Source: Hyphomicrobiales bacterium (GTDB taxonomy: Bacteria > Pseudomonadota > Alphaproteobacteria > Rhizobiales > Beijerinckiaceae). From it: a stretch of 60,590 nt of DNA. The notes below the pieces were generated by a model, which saw only the letters and a list, made by a program, of their open reading frames with translations, did not search any database and was not told where the DNA came from. This document shows positions 52,526 to 60,590 of this stretch, piece by piece. The DNA lies in NCBI GenBank assembly GCA_900470095.1, contig UBZM01000033.1, forward strand, positions 1 to 60,590. The letters are read 5' to 3'. A program made the position numbers and the translations under genes. Numbering within the stretch: the stretch's first letter is position 1; each line of letters starts with the position of its first letter.

Positions 52526-53533
52526 ATGAGTTCCTTGCGCGCGCTGGCGCAAACGTTGGGGTTGTCGATCACGACCGTTTCACGGGCGCTCGATGGCTAT
52601 GGCGATGTTGCGCTCGCCACGCGGGACCGTGTGCTGGCGGCAGCTGAAGCGGCCGGTTACCGGCCCAATTCCGCGGCCCGCCGGTTACGCCGCGGGCTGA
52701 CCGAGATCGTCACCATGGTGCTCCCGGCCGGGCCGGGGCATTTCAACGAGCCGCTCTACCTCGAGCTGCTGGGCTCGATCGGAGAACGGCTTGCCGAGCA
52801 GGGCTATGATCTGACCTTGATCGCCGCGCTGCCCGGACCCGACGAACTCAAGACCTATCGCCGCCTCGTCGACGGCCGCCGCACCGACGCCATTATTGTC
52901 GTCCGCACCCGGCGTGAGGATGCCCGCCTGCGCTACCTCACAGATGTCGGCTTTCCCTTCGTCGCGATGGGGCGAAGCGATTTTCCCGAGCCCTATGCCT
53001 TCGTCGATGGCGACGGCGAGGCCGCCTTCCACGATGCCGTGCTGCGCCTGGCCGCGCTCGGCCACCGCCGGATCGGCCATCTTGCGGCGCCCTCGGCCTT
53101 CACCTTCGCGCATCTGCGCCGCAGCGGCTTCGCGCGGGCCCTTCGCCAGGCTGGCATATTTGGCGCGATCATCGAGGGCAGTGCCGACGAGGCCGGCGGC
53201 TATCGTGCGGCGGGGCTGCTTCTGGCGCAGTCGGCGCAGCCCACCGCCCTGGTATGTGCCACCGACAGCATGGCGCTGGGGGCGATGCGCGCCATCCGCG
53301 AGCGCGGTCTCATCGTCGGGCGCGACATCGCGCTCATTGGCCATGACAATATTCCCGCCGCGGCCTTTTCCGATCCGGCGCTGGCGACGATGGAACTGCC
53401 GATCGCCGCCACGGGGCGCCGCCTCGCGGAAATGGCTCTGGCGCGCATCGGCGGGGCGGACCCGCGCGATCTGACAGAGATCAAGCCCGTCGAATTCATT
53501 TCACGCGCCTCGCTCGGGGAGACGCGAATCTGA
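52526..53533 (+). CDS. LacI-family transcriptional repressor of the sugar cluster
   Basis: A 335-residue LacI repressor. The N-terminus SLRALAQTLGLSITTVSRAL is the helix-turn-helix, followed by the hinge AAEAAGYRPNSAARRLRRG. The periplasmic-binding-protein-like ligand domain has the usual landmarks (VAMGRSDFPEPYAFVDGD, GHRRIGHLA, ALVCATDSMALGAM, IALIGHDNIPAAAF). It is the first gene of a plus-strand array with an ABC importer and a GH63 enzyme and lies just after a palindromic operator, so autoregulated repression lifted by a sugar or glucoside is the likely scheme. The ATG at 52526 is the family start. The gap to the next gene is 78 bases. Confidence 0.95.
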   Translation: MSSLRALAQTLGLSITTVSRALDGYGDVALATRDRVLAAAEAAGYRPNSAARRLRRGLTEIVTMVLPAGPGHFNEPLYLELLGSIGERLAEQGYDLTLIAALPGPDELKTYRRLVDGRRTDAIIVVRTRREDARLRYLTDVGFPFVAMGRSDFPEPYAFVDGDGEAAFHDAVLRLAALGHRRIGHLAAPSAFTFAHLRRSGFARALRQAGIFGAIIEGSADEAGGYRAAGLLLAQSAQPTALVCATDSMALGAMRAIRERGLIVGRDIALIGHDNIPAAAFSDPALATMELPIAATGRRLAEMALARIGGADPRDLTEIKPVEFISRASLGETRI

Positions 53534-53611
53534 TCCGATGGCGGACAGGGCAGGCCACTCGCAGCCGCTCCGTCCGATGCCAGCCAGAAGAAGCGAGACA
53601 GGGAGGAGCCC

Positions 53612-54895
53612 ATGAAGACACTCAATCATCTGGCGATCGCCGCCATTGCGGCGGGCGCCATGTTCGCTGCGCCGGTTGCGAAGGCGCAGGATCTGGTTTT
53701 TCTCTCGACGCAGCTGCGCCCGATCGACGAGGCGCAGAAGGTGCGTGAGGTCCTGCTCAAGGGGGCGCCGAAGACCACCTATGTGGTCGAGGAGCCGCCG
53801 CAATTTGCCGTGCGCATGAAGGCGGAACAGGCGGCGGGCAAGCGCACGATCAGCCTGATGGGCGCACTGCATGGCGAATTACAGCCGCTCGTGCCGGCAG
53901 GTTCGCTCGATGCAGTCGACGATATCGCGGCGAAACTCGGCGCGAGCGGCATTCCAGCCGGGCTGATGGAACTCGGCAAGCTCGGCACGCCCAATCAGCA
54001 ATACATCCCCTGGATGCAGGCGACCTATGTCCTCGTCGTCAAGAAGGCGGCGCTGCCCTTCCTGCCCGCCGGCGCCGATGTCAACGCGCTGACCTATGAA
54101 CAGCTCGCGGCCTGGGGCAAGGCGATCCAGGAGAAGACCGGCCAGCGTCGCATCGGCTTCCCGGCCGGGCCGAAGGGTTTGTTCGCCCGCTTCGTGCAGG
54201 GCAATCTCGTGCCCTCCTATACCGGCTCGATGGTGACGGAGTTCCGCTCGGCCGCAGCCGAGAAGGGCTGGGCCGATTTCAAGGCGCTCTGGGCGACCGT
54301 GAACCCCAACGCCAACAACTATAATTTCATGCAGGAGCCGCTGATGGCGGGCGAGGTCTGGATCGCCTGGGACCATATCGCCCGCGTCAAGGACGCGCTG
54401 ACCGCCGAGCCTGACCAGTATCTCGTCGTGGCGCCTCCGGCCGGCGCCAAGGGCCGCGCCTATATGCCGGTCATTGCCGGGCTCTCGATCGCCAAGGATG
54501 CGCCGAACCGGGCCCAGGCGGCGGCCGTGATCGAGCATCTGCTGAAGCCCGCGACACAGCTTGCCGCGGCGCAGGAGGTTGGCTTCTTCCCGGTCGTCGA
54601 TGCGCCGCTGCCGCCCGACCTGCCGGCAGGCGTCAAGCTGCTCGCCGATGGCGTGGCGAAGACGCAAGGCGCGAAGGACGCGATCGTCGCCCTTCTGCCG
54701 ATCGGCCTCGGCGACAAGGGCGGCGAGTTCAACAAGGTCTATTTCGACACGTTCCAGCGCATCGTGCTGCGCAACGAGCCGATCCGCGCGGTTCTCGATG
54801 CGCAGGCCGAGATCCTGCGCAGCCTGATGATTCAGACCGCCGCGCCTTGCTGGGCGCCCGACAAGCCGAGCCAGGGCGCCTGCCCGGTCACCTGA
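53612..54895 (+). CDS. ABC sugar-type substrate-binding protein
   Basis: A 427-residue periplasmic binding protein, family 1 (sugar type). The ATG at 53612 follows GGGAGGAG. The signal peptide (LAIAAIAAGAMFAAPVAKAQ) is cleaved after AKAQ. It has the two-lobe family features (AEQAAGKRTISLMGALHGEL, YIPWMQATYVLVVKK, NFMQEPLMAGEVWIAWDH, KGRAYMPVIAGLSIAKDAP). It delivers the ligand to the two permeases that follow. The nearest characterised transporters handle alpha-glucosides or polyols, but the ligand cannot be read. A C-terminal pair of cysteines (APCWAPDK and GACPVT) may form a disulfide. It is preceded by the LacI gene and translated from its own ribosome site. Confidence 0.9.
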   Translation: MKTLNHLAIAAIAAGAMFAAPVAKAQDLVFLSTQLRPIDEAQKVREVLLKGAPKTTYVVEEPPQFAVRMKAEQAAGKRTISLMGALHGELQPLVPAGSLDAVDDIAAKLGASGIPAGLMELGKLGTPNQQYIPWMQATYVLVVKKAALPFLPAGADVNALTYEQLAAWGKAIQEKTGQRRIGFPAGPKGLFARFVQGNLVPSYTGSMVTEFRSAAAEKGWADFKALWATVNPNANNYNFMQEPLMAGEVWIAWDHIARVKDALTAEPDQYLVVAPPAGAKGRAYMPVIAGLSIAKDAPNRAQAAAVIEHLLKPATQLAAAQEVGFFPVVDAPLPPDLPAGVKLLADGVAKTQGAKDAIVALLPIGLGDKGGEFNKVYFDTFQRIVLRNEPIRAVLDAQAEILRSLMIQTAAPCWAPDKPSQGACPVT

Positions 54896-54968
54896 GCTCA
54901 GGACGGCTGCGCCCCGGTCCCCGGCCGAAGCGCAGCCGTCCGAGAGCGCCTTGCAGAGGCCTTCGACC

Positions 54969-55817
54969 ATGCTCCAGCCGCGCTGGCTGCCCTATCTGCT
55001 GATTGCGCCCTCGGTCGCCTTTCTTGCAGCATTATTCCTGGTTCCACTCGGCCAGACCATCCTGCTCTCCGTCGATGGCGGGCAGGGGTTTTCGCTCGCC
55101 AACTATGCCCGCATGGCCGGCGACCTCAATTTTCCCACCGCGCTGCGCAACACCTTTGCCCTCGTCGCGGTGGTGATCCCGCTGCAGGTCGCACTCGCGC
55201 TCGTCATGGGGCTGATGCTGCAGAAGATGACGCGCGGGCGCGAGCTCGTGCTCTGGATCTGGACGATCCCGCTCGGCGTCTCCGACCTTGCGGCCGGCCT
55301 CGTCTGGCTCGCGATCCTGCAGGATTCCGGCTATCTCAATACGCTGCTGTTCCAGATCGGCGTGATCAGCGGCCCGACCGCCTATCTCAACAGCGAGACG
55401 CCGGTTGCGTTGTTCTTCGCCGTCGTCCTGGCCGAAATCTGGCGTGCGACCGCAATCGTCCTGATCATTCTCGTCGCCGGCATTCAGCTCATTCCCAAGG
55501 GGTTCGGCGAGGCTGCCGACATCTTCGGCGCCAGCCCCTGGACCAAGTTCCGCAGGATCACCCTGCCGCTGTTGAAGCCCAGCCTGCAATCGGCGCTGAT
55601 CCTGCGCACGGTCCTGGCCTTTGAGGTCTTTGCGGTGGTCTATGCGCTCGGCGGGCGCAATTTTCCGATCCTCGTCGGCGAAGCCTACACCTGGCAGAAC
55701 GAGAACCAGAATTACGGCGTCGCGGCCGCCTATGCCGTGCTCGTGATGGCGATCTCGCTCGCGGCGACGATCATTTACCTCAAGGCGCTGCGCGTCGATC
55801 CGGAGACGCAAGGATGA
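54969..55817 (+). CDS. ABC sugar transporter permease (MalF-type)
   Basis: A 282-residue inner-membrane permease. The start ATG at 54969 is preferred to a TTG at 54951; AGAGG sits about eight bases before it. Six membrane helices are visible, from YLLIAPSVAFLAALFLVPLG through FALVAVVIPLQVALALVMGL and LVLWIWTIPLGVSDLAAGLVW to the C-terminal YAVLVMAISLAATIIYL. The EAA loop that docks on the ATPase is EAADIFGASPWTKFRRI. The long periplasmic loop between helices 1 and 2 typical of MalF is short here. The stop overlaps the next permease start by four bases, so both are co-translated. Confidence 0.92.
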   Translation: MLQPRWLPYLLIAPSVAFLAALFLVPLGQTILLSVDGGQGFSLANYARMAGDLNFPTALRNTFALVAVVIPLQVALALVMGLMLQKMTRGRELVLWIWTIPLGVSDLAAGLVWLAILQDSGYLNTLLFQIGVISGPTAYLNSETPVALFFAVVLAEIWRATAIVLIILVAGIQLIPKGFGEAADIFGASPWTKFRRITLPLLKPSLQSALILRTVLAFEVFAVVYALGGRNFPILVGEAYTWQNENQNYGVAAAYAVLVMAISLAATIIYLKALRVDPETQG

Positions 55818-56620
55818 GCGCGCCCCGCAAATGGCTTTATGTCACGGGCGTCCTGGCGCTCTGCGCCTGGGTGCTGGTCCCGATCTACCTGATCGGGCTC
55901 GGCGCCATGGGCGGGCGGCTCGCCGTGTTCAAATGGCCGAAGGCCTTCGCGCCCGGAGAGGCCAGTTTCGCGGCGCTCGCGACGTTCCTGAAGATCGAGG
56001 GTGTCTGGAACGCCGCACTGAATTCGCTGATCGCCGCATCTCTGACCATGCTGTTCTCGATCCTGCTCGGCGCACCTGCGGGCTATGCCCTGGCGCGTTT
56101 CGCCTTCCGGGGGCAGAGCGCCTTTCGCCTGCTGGTCTTGCTGACGCGCGCCTTCCCGCTGGCGATCCTGGCCCTGCCGCTGACCGTCATCTTCATCCGC
56201 GTCGGGCTCTACGACACGCCCTTCGGCGTCTCGCTGATCCATACGGCGCTGGCGCTGCCCTTCGCCGCTCTCGTGACCGCGTCGCTCTTCATGGGCATTC
56301 CCCGCGAATACGAGGAGGCGGCCTGGGTCTTCGGCTGCACGCGCTGGCAGGCCTTCCGCAAGGTGGTGTTGCCGCTGGCGCTGCCCGGCATCGCGGCGGC
56401 GGCGATCTTTGCCTTCGTCATCTCCTGGAACGAGGTCTTTGCCGCCTCGGTCCTGACCGTGCGCGAGCGCACGCTCACCGCCTATCTGCTGACCGTGCTC
56501 TCCGAGTCGCCGCTGCATTACCGCTTCGCCGGCGGCTTCATTCTCATCATTCCCTCGGTGCTCTTCATCTTCGCGGTCAGGAAATACCTGTTCGCGATGT
56601 GGGGCGTCTCGAGCAAATAG
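55814..56620 (+). CDS. ABC sugar transporter permease (MalG-type)
   Basis: A 268-residue inner-membrane permease beginning MSAPRKWLYVTGVLALCAW. Six helices can be traced, including ALNSLIAASLTMLFSILLGA, FRLLVLLTRAFPLAILALPL and IAAAAIFAFVISWNEVF. The EAA loop is EEAAWVFGCTRWQAFRKVVL, the contact with the ATPase. It begins in an ATGA overlap with the first permease gene, the classic sign of a coupled pair. Together they form the transmembrane channel for the ligand brought by the binding protein at 53612. The stop is followed after 11 bases by the TTG start of the ATPase. Confidence 0.93.
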   Translation: MSAPRKWLYVTGVLALCAWVLVPIYLIGLGAMGGRLAVFKWPKAFAPGEASFAALATFLKIEGVWNAALNSLIAASLTMLFSILLGAPAGYALARFAFRGQSAFRLLVLLTRAFPLAILALPLTVIFIRVGLYDTPFGVSLIHTALALPFAALVTASLFMGIPREYEEAAWVFGCTRWQAFRKVVLPLALPGIAAAAIFAFVISWNEVFAASVLTVRERTLTAYLLTVLSESPLHYRFAGGFILIIPSVLFIFAVRKYLFAMWGVSSK

Positions 56621-56631
56621 GGAGGAGACCG

Positions 56632-57678
56632 TTGGCCGGGATCCTGATCGACAAGGTCGCCAAGCAGTTCGGCAATGCGGTTGCCCTGCAGGAGATTTCG
56701 TTCACCGTCGAGGATGGCGAATTCGTCGCGCTGCTCGGCCCCTCGGGCTGCGGCAAGACCACGCTGCTGCGCATCATCGCCGGGCTGGAGGTGCAGAGCT
56801 CGGGCAAGGTCATGATCGGCGAGCGCGATGTTTCGTCTCTGAAGCCGGCCCAGCGCGGCCTTGCCATGGTGTTCCAGAACTATGCCGTCTTCCCGCATAT
56901 GACGGTGTTCGAGAATGTCGCCTTCGGTCTACGCATGAAGGGCGCCGACCAGGCGCGCGTCGAGGCAAAGGTGCGCAAGGCAGCCGAGCTCCTGCATATC
57001 GAGCAATATCTTGAGCGCTTCCCGGCCAAGCTTTCGGGCGGCCAGCGCCAGCGCGTCGCGGTGGCGCGCGCGCTCGCGGTCGAGCCGGCCGTGCTCCTGA
57101 TGGACGAGCCGCTCTCCAATCTCGACGCGCTGCTCAGGCTCGAGATGCGGGCGGAGCTGCGCAGCGTCCTGCGCGAGGCCGGAACGACCACGATCTACGT
57201 CACGCATGATCAGACCGAGGCCATGGGCCTGGCCGATCGGATCGCGGTGATGCAAGGCGGCCATATCGTGCAGATCGGCGCGCCGACCGAGGTCTATTCG
57301 CGGCCGGCGACCCGCTTCGTCGGTGGCTTCGTCGGCTCGCCGCCGATGAATTTCGTCAACACGGTCGCCGCCTCCGGCCAGGCCCGGCTCGGCGGGCTGA
57401 CATTGGCATCGCCCGTCGACGGGCCGATCGTCCTCGGCTTTCGCGGCGAGGATGCGAAGCTGACCGACGCCGCGGGCGGCGCGCCATTCACCGTGCGCGT
57501 CGCGGAGCCGATGGGCTCGCATCTCCTGCTCACCGGCAGGATCGGCGATGACCTTGCCCGTGTCGTTGCTCCCCCTGCCGCCCGGATCGCAGCGGGCGAA
57601 ACGCTCGGTCTGGCGCTCGACCCCGCCCGCATTGTCTGGATCGACCCGGAAACGGGCCGCACTCATCCCGGAGCCTGA
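56632..57678 (+). CDS. ABC sugar transporter ATPase (MalK/UgpC type)
   Basis: A 348-residue ATPase. It has no ATG at the proper place: the start is a TTG at 56632 behind GGGAGGAG, giving LAGILIDKVAKQFGN. Walker A is GPSGCGKTT, the Q-loop is in VFQNYAVFPHM, the signature is LSGGQRQRVAVARAL, Walker B is VLLMDEPLSNLDA, and the switch His is in YVTHDQTEAM. The C-terminal 110 residues are the regulatory TOBE/MOP domain with GFRGEDA. It drives import of the sugar through the two permeases just upstream. The GH gene follows after three bases. In MalK-type ATPases that extra domain can also contact regulators. Confidence 0.95.
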   Translation: MAGILIDKVAKQFGNAVALQEISFTVEDGEFVALLGPSGCGKTTLLRIIAGLEVQSSGKVMIGERDVSSLKPAQRGLAMVFQNYAVFPHMTVFENVAFGLRMKGADQARVEAKVRKAAELLHIEQYLERFPAKLSGGQRQRVAVARALAVEPAVLLMDEPLSNLDALLRLEMRAELRSVLREAGTTTIYVTHDQTEAMGLADRIAVMQGGHIVQIGAPTEVYSRPATRFVGGFVGSPPMNFVNTVAASGQARLGGLTLASPVDGPIVLGFRGEDAKLTDAAGGAPFTVRVAEPMGSHLLLTGRIGDDLARVVAPPAARIAAGETLGLALDPARIVWIDPETGRTHPGA

Positions 57679-57681
57679 GCC

Positions 57682-58980
57682 ATGCTGTCGACCACACCTC
57701 CCTCCGACCACGATGAGGCCGCGCGTGCCGTGCTGCGCCGCAATGACCGTGGCGGCTTCACCGTCCCCAATGGCCGTGTCTACCCGTTCCAGTGGAACTG
57801 GGATTCGGCCTTCGTCGCGCTCGGCTTTGCCACCTTCGATCTCGACCGCGCCTGGCGCGAGCTGGAAACCCTGTTCGAGGGGCAGTGGGACGACGGCATG
57901 GTGCCGCATATCGTCTTCCGCGCCCCGGCTGACGGCTACTATCCCGGCCCCGAGGCCTGGGGCATCCAGCGCCAGCCGCTGACGTCGGGAATCTCGCAGC
58001 CCCCCGTCGCAGCGACGGCAGCGCGAGTGCTGCACGGACTGTCCGGCCGCGATGCCACGCGGATCCGGGCTCTCGTCCCAAAGCTCTTCGCCTCGCATCG
58101 CTGGTGGCATGAGACCCGCGACCCCGACGGCACCGGGCTCGTCACCATGGTCCACCCCTGGGAATCGGGGCGGGACAATTCGCCGGACTGGGACGAGCCG
58201 CTCGCCAATGTCGTGCCAAAGGTCGATGTCGCGCATCTGCGCAAGGACATCGGCCATGTCGATGCGGCCCACCGCCCGACACATGATTTCTACAACCGGG
58301 TCATGACCCTGGTCGAGGAAGCCAAGGCCCTGGACTGGGACGGGGTGGCCGTGGCGCGCAAGCTCTCCTTCCGGGTCTGCGATCTCGGCATCCAATCGAT
58401 CCTGCTGCGCGCCGATCGCGATCTTCTGAAACTGACGGAAGAGCTGGGCTTCACCGAAGAGGCCGCTGCCCTGCATGGCTGGATCGCGCGCAGTGAGGCG
58501 GCGATGTCGCGGCTCAAGGGGCCCGATGGGCTCTATCGGTCACTCGACCTGCGCAGCGGGCGGCTCAGCGAGGCCGTCACCTGCGCCGCCTATCTCCCGC
58601 TCTATGCGCGCACGGCGAGCCAGGAGGATGCGCTCGCGCTCAAGCGCCATCTCGCGGCGACGCGTGCCGCAGCCGGCTTCTCTGTCGCCAGCAGCGATCC
58701 GCGCGATCGACGTTTCGATGCGACGCGCTATTGGCGCGGCCCGGTCTGGCTGATGATGAACCGGATGATCGCCGACGGTTTCGCCGCCTATGGTCTGACC
58801 GACGAGGCGAGCCTGCTCAAGCGCGACAGCGGCGATCTCGTCCGGCAGAACGGCTTCTGGGAGTATTTCGACCCGCGCGACGGCGCAGGCTGCGGCGGCC
58901 CGGACTTCTCCTGGACCGCAGCGATGTGGCTCAGCTGGGCCCGATCGCAGGACGATCGTCAGGCCTTGACCGCGCTCTGA
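57682..58980 (+). CDS. GH63-type glycosidase (MGH1-like)
   Basis: A 432-residue (alpha/alpha)6-barrel glycosidase without a signal peptide. FQWNWDSAFVALGF near the start, VHPWESGRDNSPDWDEPLAN in the middle, YWRGPVWLMMNRMI, and FWEYFDPRDGAGCGGPDFSWTA near the end are motifs of the GH63 group that includes bacterial alpha-glucosidases and mannosyl- or glucosylglycerate hydrolases. The conserved Asp of NWDSAF and Glu of FWEYFDP are likely catalytic residues, by family analogy only. It is cytoplasmic, so it would cleave the sugar after import. The start at 57682 is three bases after the ATPase stop, tying it to the transporter. The exact substrate is unknown; glucosylglycerate is one candidate. 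Confidence 0.88.
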   Translation: MLSTTPPSDHDEAARAVLRRNDRGGFTVPNGRVYPFQWNWDSAFVALGFATFDLDRAWRELETLFEGQWDDGMVPHIVFRAPADGYYPGPEAWGIQRQPLTSGISQPPVAATAARVLHGLSGRDATRIRALVPKLFASHRWWHETRDPDGTGLVTMVHPWESGRDNSPDWDEPLANVVPKVDVAHLRKDIGHVDAAHRPTHDFYNRVMTLVEEAKALDWDGVAVARKLSFRVCDLGIQSILLRADRDLLKLTEELGFTEEAAALHGWIARSEAAMSRLKGPDGLYRSLDLRSGRLSEAVTCAAYLPLYARTASQEDALALKRHLAATRAAAGFSVASSDPRDRRFDATRYWRGPVWLMMNRMIADGFAAYGLTDEASLLKRDSGDLVRQNGFWEYFDPRDGAGCGGPDFSWTAAMWLSWARSQDDRQALTAL

Positions 58981-59031
58981 GCCAAGCCGGGGCACGAGCT
59001 CGTTCGATGCGTGCGAACGCAGAATGCGGGA

Positions 59032-59065
59032 CTATCCGACCGGATACGAGGTCCGGTCGGATGAT
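59032..59065. terminator. Palindrome between convergent genes, repeat family 2
   Basis: ATCCGACCGGA (59034-59044), loop TACGAGG, TCCGGTCGGAT (59052-59062): an 11-bp perfect stem, extendable with mismatches. It resembles the palindrome at 50266-50306 in sequence and also in lying between two convergent genes (glycosidase and minE). Confidence 0.65.
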
Positions 59066-59105
59066 CCAGCATGGCTGATGCCTCGGGGAGAGGATGGGGC
59101 GGTGC

Positions 59106-59378
59106 TCACGCCGCCTTTTTCTTCTTCTCTGCGTCGAACGGGATCTCGATATCGACGGCGAGCGTCGAGACCTTGGCGCCGCGTTCCATCTTGACGCTGA
59201 CCCGGTCGTCATCGATCTGCATGTGCTTCGAGATCGCACGCAGGATCTCGTCGCGCAGCTTGGTGACGAGGTCGGAATCGCCGACCGAGGCGCGCTCATG
59301 GGCGAGCAGCACCTGCAAGCGCTCGCGGGCGGCGGGGGCCGACGACTGGGAGCGGGTGAAAATACGAAGGAAGTTCAT
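59106..59378 (-). CDS. minE: Cell-division topological factor MinE
   Basis: A 90-residue MinE. The N-terminal part ([20 protein letters not shown]) carries the membrane-targeting and anti-MinC/MinD segment, with [14 protein letters not shown] the conserved contact helix. The C-terminal topological-specificity domain is [20 protein letters not shown] through [20 protein letters not shown]. It displaces MinC from MinD and drives pole-to-pole oscillation. The tail is unusually Lys-rich (EKKKKAA). The ATG at 59378 overlaps the minD stop by four bases (ATGA), so translation is coupled. It converges on the glycosidase gene. Confidence 0.97.
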   Translation of the reverse strand: MNFLRIFTRSQSSAPAARERLQVLLAHERASVGDSDLVTKLRDEILRAISKHMQIDDDRVSVKMERGAKVSTLAVDIEIPFDAEKKKKAA

Positions 59379-60190
59379 GCCGCTTTCCTTCCGAAAATCT
59401 TGCCGAAGAAGCCCTTCTTTTCACCGGGAATAGTTACCGGCAGGTTTTCGCCCTTGAGGCGGCGCGCAGCCTCGAAATAGGCGATCGCCGGCGCGCTGCG
59501 GCCATCGGCCAGGGTGACTGGCGAGCCGACATTGGAGGCGCGCAGCACGTCCATGCTTTCCGGAATGATGCCGAGCAGCGGGATCGACAGGATCTCGAGG
59601 ACATCGTCGACCTTCAGCATGTCGCCGCGTTCGGCCCGGATCGGGTCGTAGCGGGTCAGCAGCAGATGCTTCTCCATCCGCTCGCCCTGCTCGGCCTTGA
59701 GCGTCTTGGAATCGAGCAGCCCGATGATCCGATCGGAATCGCGCACCGAGGAGACTTCCGGATTGGTCACCACGATCGCGACATCGGCATGGCGCATGGC
59801 CAGCGTCGCGCCGCGCTCGATGCCGGCCGGGCTGTCGCAGATGACCCAGTCGAAGGCCGATTTCAGGGCGGCGATGACCTTCTCGACGCCTTCAGGCGTG
59901 AGATTGTCCTTGTCGCGCGTCTGCGAAGCCGGCAGCAGGTAGAGCGATTCCAGCCGCTTGTCGCGGATCAGCGCCTGCGTCAGCTTCGCTTCGCCCTGGA
60001 TGACGTTGACGATGTCATAGACCACCCGTCGTTCCGCGCCCATGACGAGGTCGAGATTGCGCAGCCCGACGTCGAAATCGACGACCACGACCTTGTCGCC
60101 ATTATGCGCAAGCGCTGCCCCCAATGCGGCGGACGATGTCGTCTTGCCGACGCCGCCCTTGCCCGATGTGACTACGATGACCTTGCCCAT
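59375..60190 (-). CDS. minD: Septum-site determining ATPase MinD
   Basis: A 271-residue ParA/MinD-type ATPase. The deviant Walker A is [17 protein letters not shown] at residues 8-24, followed by [17 protein letters not shown] and the Walker B-like [14 protein letters not shown]. The C-terminal amphipathic helix ([16 protein letters not shown]) anchors the ATP form to the membrane. It recruits MinC to block division away from midcell, and MinE stimulates its hydrolysis. The ATG at 60190 is 35 bases after the minC stop, and the gene overlaps minE by four bases. The order minC-minD-minE is standard for alphaproteobacteria that keep the system. Confidence 0.98.
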   Translation of the reverse strand: MGKVIVVTSGKGGVGKTTSSAALGAALAHNGDKVVVVDFDVGLRNLDLVMGAERRVVYDIVNVIQGEAKLTQALIRDKRLESLYLLPASQTRDKDNLTPEGVEKVIAALKSAFDWVICDSPAGIERGATLAMRHADVAIVVTNPEVSSVRDSDRIIGLLDSKTLKAEQGERMEKHLLLTRYDPIRAERGDMLKVDDVLEILSIPLLGIIPESMDVLRASNVGSPVTLADGRSAPAIAYFEAARRLKGENLPVTIPGEKKGFFGKIFGRKAA

Positions 60191-60225
60191 TGCACTCTCC
60201 CGCTTTCTGTGGATACGCCGTCGTT

Positions 60226-60590
60226 TCAGGCGAGTGATCCAACTTTGAATGTTTCGCCTTCGAGCCAGATCTGGACGGCCTTGCCGCGCATGTCGGGCCC
60301 GAGGTCCTCAGCCGTCTTGTAGAAGCCGTCGATCGCGAGCAGCTCCGCCTCGAGCTTGCTGCAGAAGATTCGCGCAGACGCATTGCCCATCGCGCCGGCG
60401 ATCGCCCGGCCCCTGAGCGTGCCGTAGACATGGATCGAGCCGCCGGCGACGATCTCGGCGCCCGATGCGACCGAGCCGATGACGGTGACGTCGCCTTCGG
60501 TGAAGATCAGCGACTGCCCCGAGCGCACCGGCTCGGTCACGATGATCGACGGCGTCGCCTTGACCGGCTGCGGGGCAGTCGCTGATCTTC
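60226..60590 (-). CDS. minC: Septum-site determining protein MinC (C-terminal part, truncated by window edge)
   Basis: The minus-strand frame is open to the right edge and ends at 60226, giving about 120 residues of MinC. Visible is the C-terminal beta-helix domain that binds MinD and Fts[40 protein letters not shown] and [20 protein letters not shown] are all family landmarks. The N-terminal domain lies beyond the window. A GTG at 60540 is not the start, because family homology continues upstream (a Pro-rich linker is readable at the edge). The stop is 35 bases before minD. Confidence 0.95.
   Translation of the reverse strand, partial: RSATAPQPVKATPSIIVTEPVRSGQSLIFTEGDVTVIGSVASGAEIVAGGSIHVYGTLRGRAIAGAMGNASARIFCSKLEAELLAIDGFYKTAEDLGPDMRGKAVQIWLEGETFKVGSLA

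Overview
The window is a 60.6 kb chromosomal stretch from a GC-rich alphaproteobacterium. A minCDE locus, an alphaproteobacterial-type HtpG, an HWE-family sensor kinase, DUF1236, DUF3008 and DUF1127 small proteins and GGAAC-N16-CGTT promoter boxes all point to Hyphomicrobiales, with Bosea or a close relative as the best guess. That assignment is inference from gene content, not a database match. I saw no rRNA, tRNA, CRISPR array, prophage or intact insertion sequence.

Layout. 0-9.9 kb: the end of a 2H-phosphoesterase-like gene, a decayed DUF1254 fragment, a GAF-PAS HWE histidine kinase, two unknown genes, then a run of small stress-type genes (DUF1236, a 62-aa protein, a 70-aa protein, a 54-aa membrane protein, DUF3008, a 72-aa protein) around a sorbosone-dehydrogenase-like lipoprotein. 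Several of these carry matching EcfG (general stress response) promoter boxes 26-42 bases before the start codon. A secreted unknown, a two-helix potassium channel and a membrane protein follow. 10-17.9 kb: an exported Cys-type arylsulfatase preceded by an AT-rich leader, a Tat-exported alpha/beta hydrolase, a large multicopper oxidase and a small HD protein. 18-25.3 kb: an IS5-type transposase relic, an MHS-family transporter with a large loop insertion, a classical autotransporter, a lipoprotein, a frameshifted small secreted gene and a GDSL hydrolase.

25.5-31.6 kb: a GntR/FCD regulator divergent from a cluster of peptide-type solute-binding protein, serine hydrolase, isopropylmalate/tartrate-dehydrogenase-like enzyme and cupin, probably a catabolic unit for an unidentified small substrate. 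31.7-39.3 kb: small membrane and secreted genes (one is the intact paralogue of the frameshifted gene at 24.2 kb), then a tightly overlapping six-gene operon DUF4129-DUF4350-MoxR-DUF58-SpoIIM-RDD. 39.7-46.1 kb: a HAD phosphatase, htpG, and katG divergent from oxyR. 46.5-52.3 kb: a second autotransporter with PATR repeats, a GFA-family zinc protein, a CadC/TPR regulator and a DUF1127 protein.

52.4-59 kb: a self-contained sugar system with a LacI regulator behind a perfect CCAAAACGTTTTGG palindrome, a binding-protein-dependent ABC importer (SBP, two permeases, ATPase with TTG start) and a GH63-type glycosidase. The window ends in minE, minD and the 3' part of minC on the minus strand.

The most interesting signals are the EcfG-box cluster beside an HWE kinase, with a possible short sRNA; the duplicated four-cysteine secreted protein with one frameshifted copy; the SpoIIM gene that lacks any ordinary start codon where homology requires one; and two families of palindromic repeats, the second of which lies between convergent genes.
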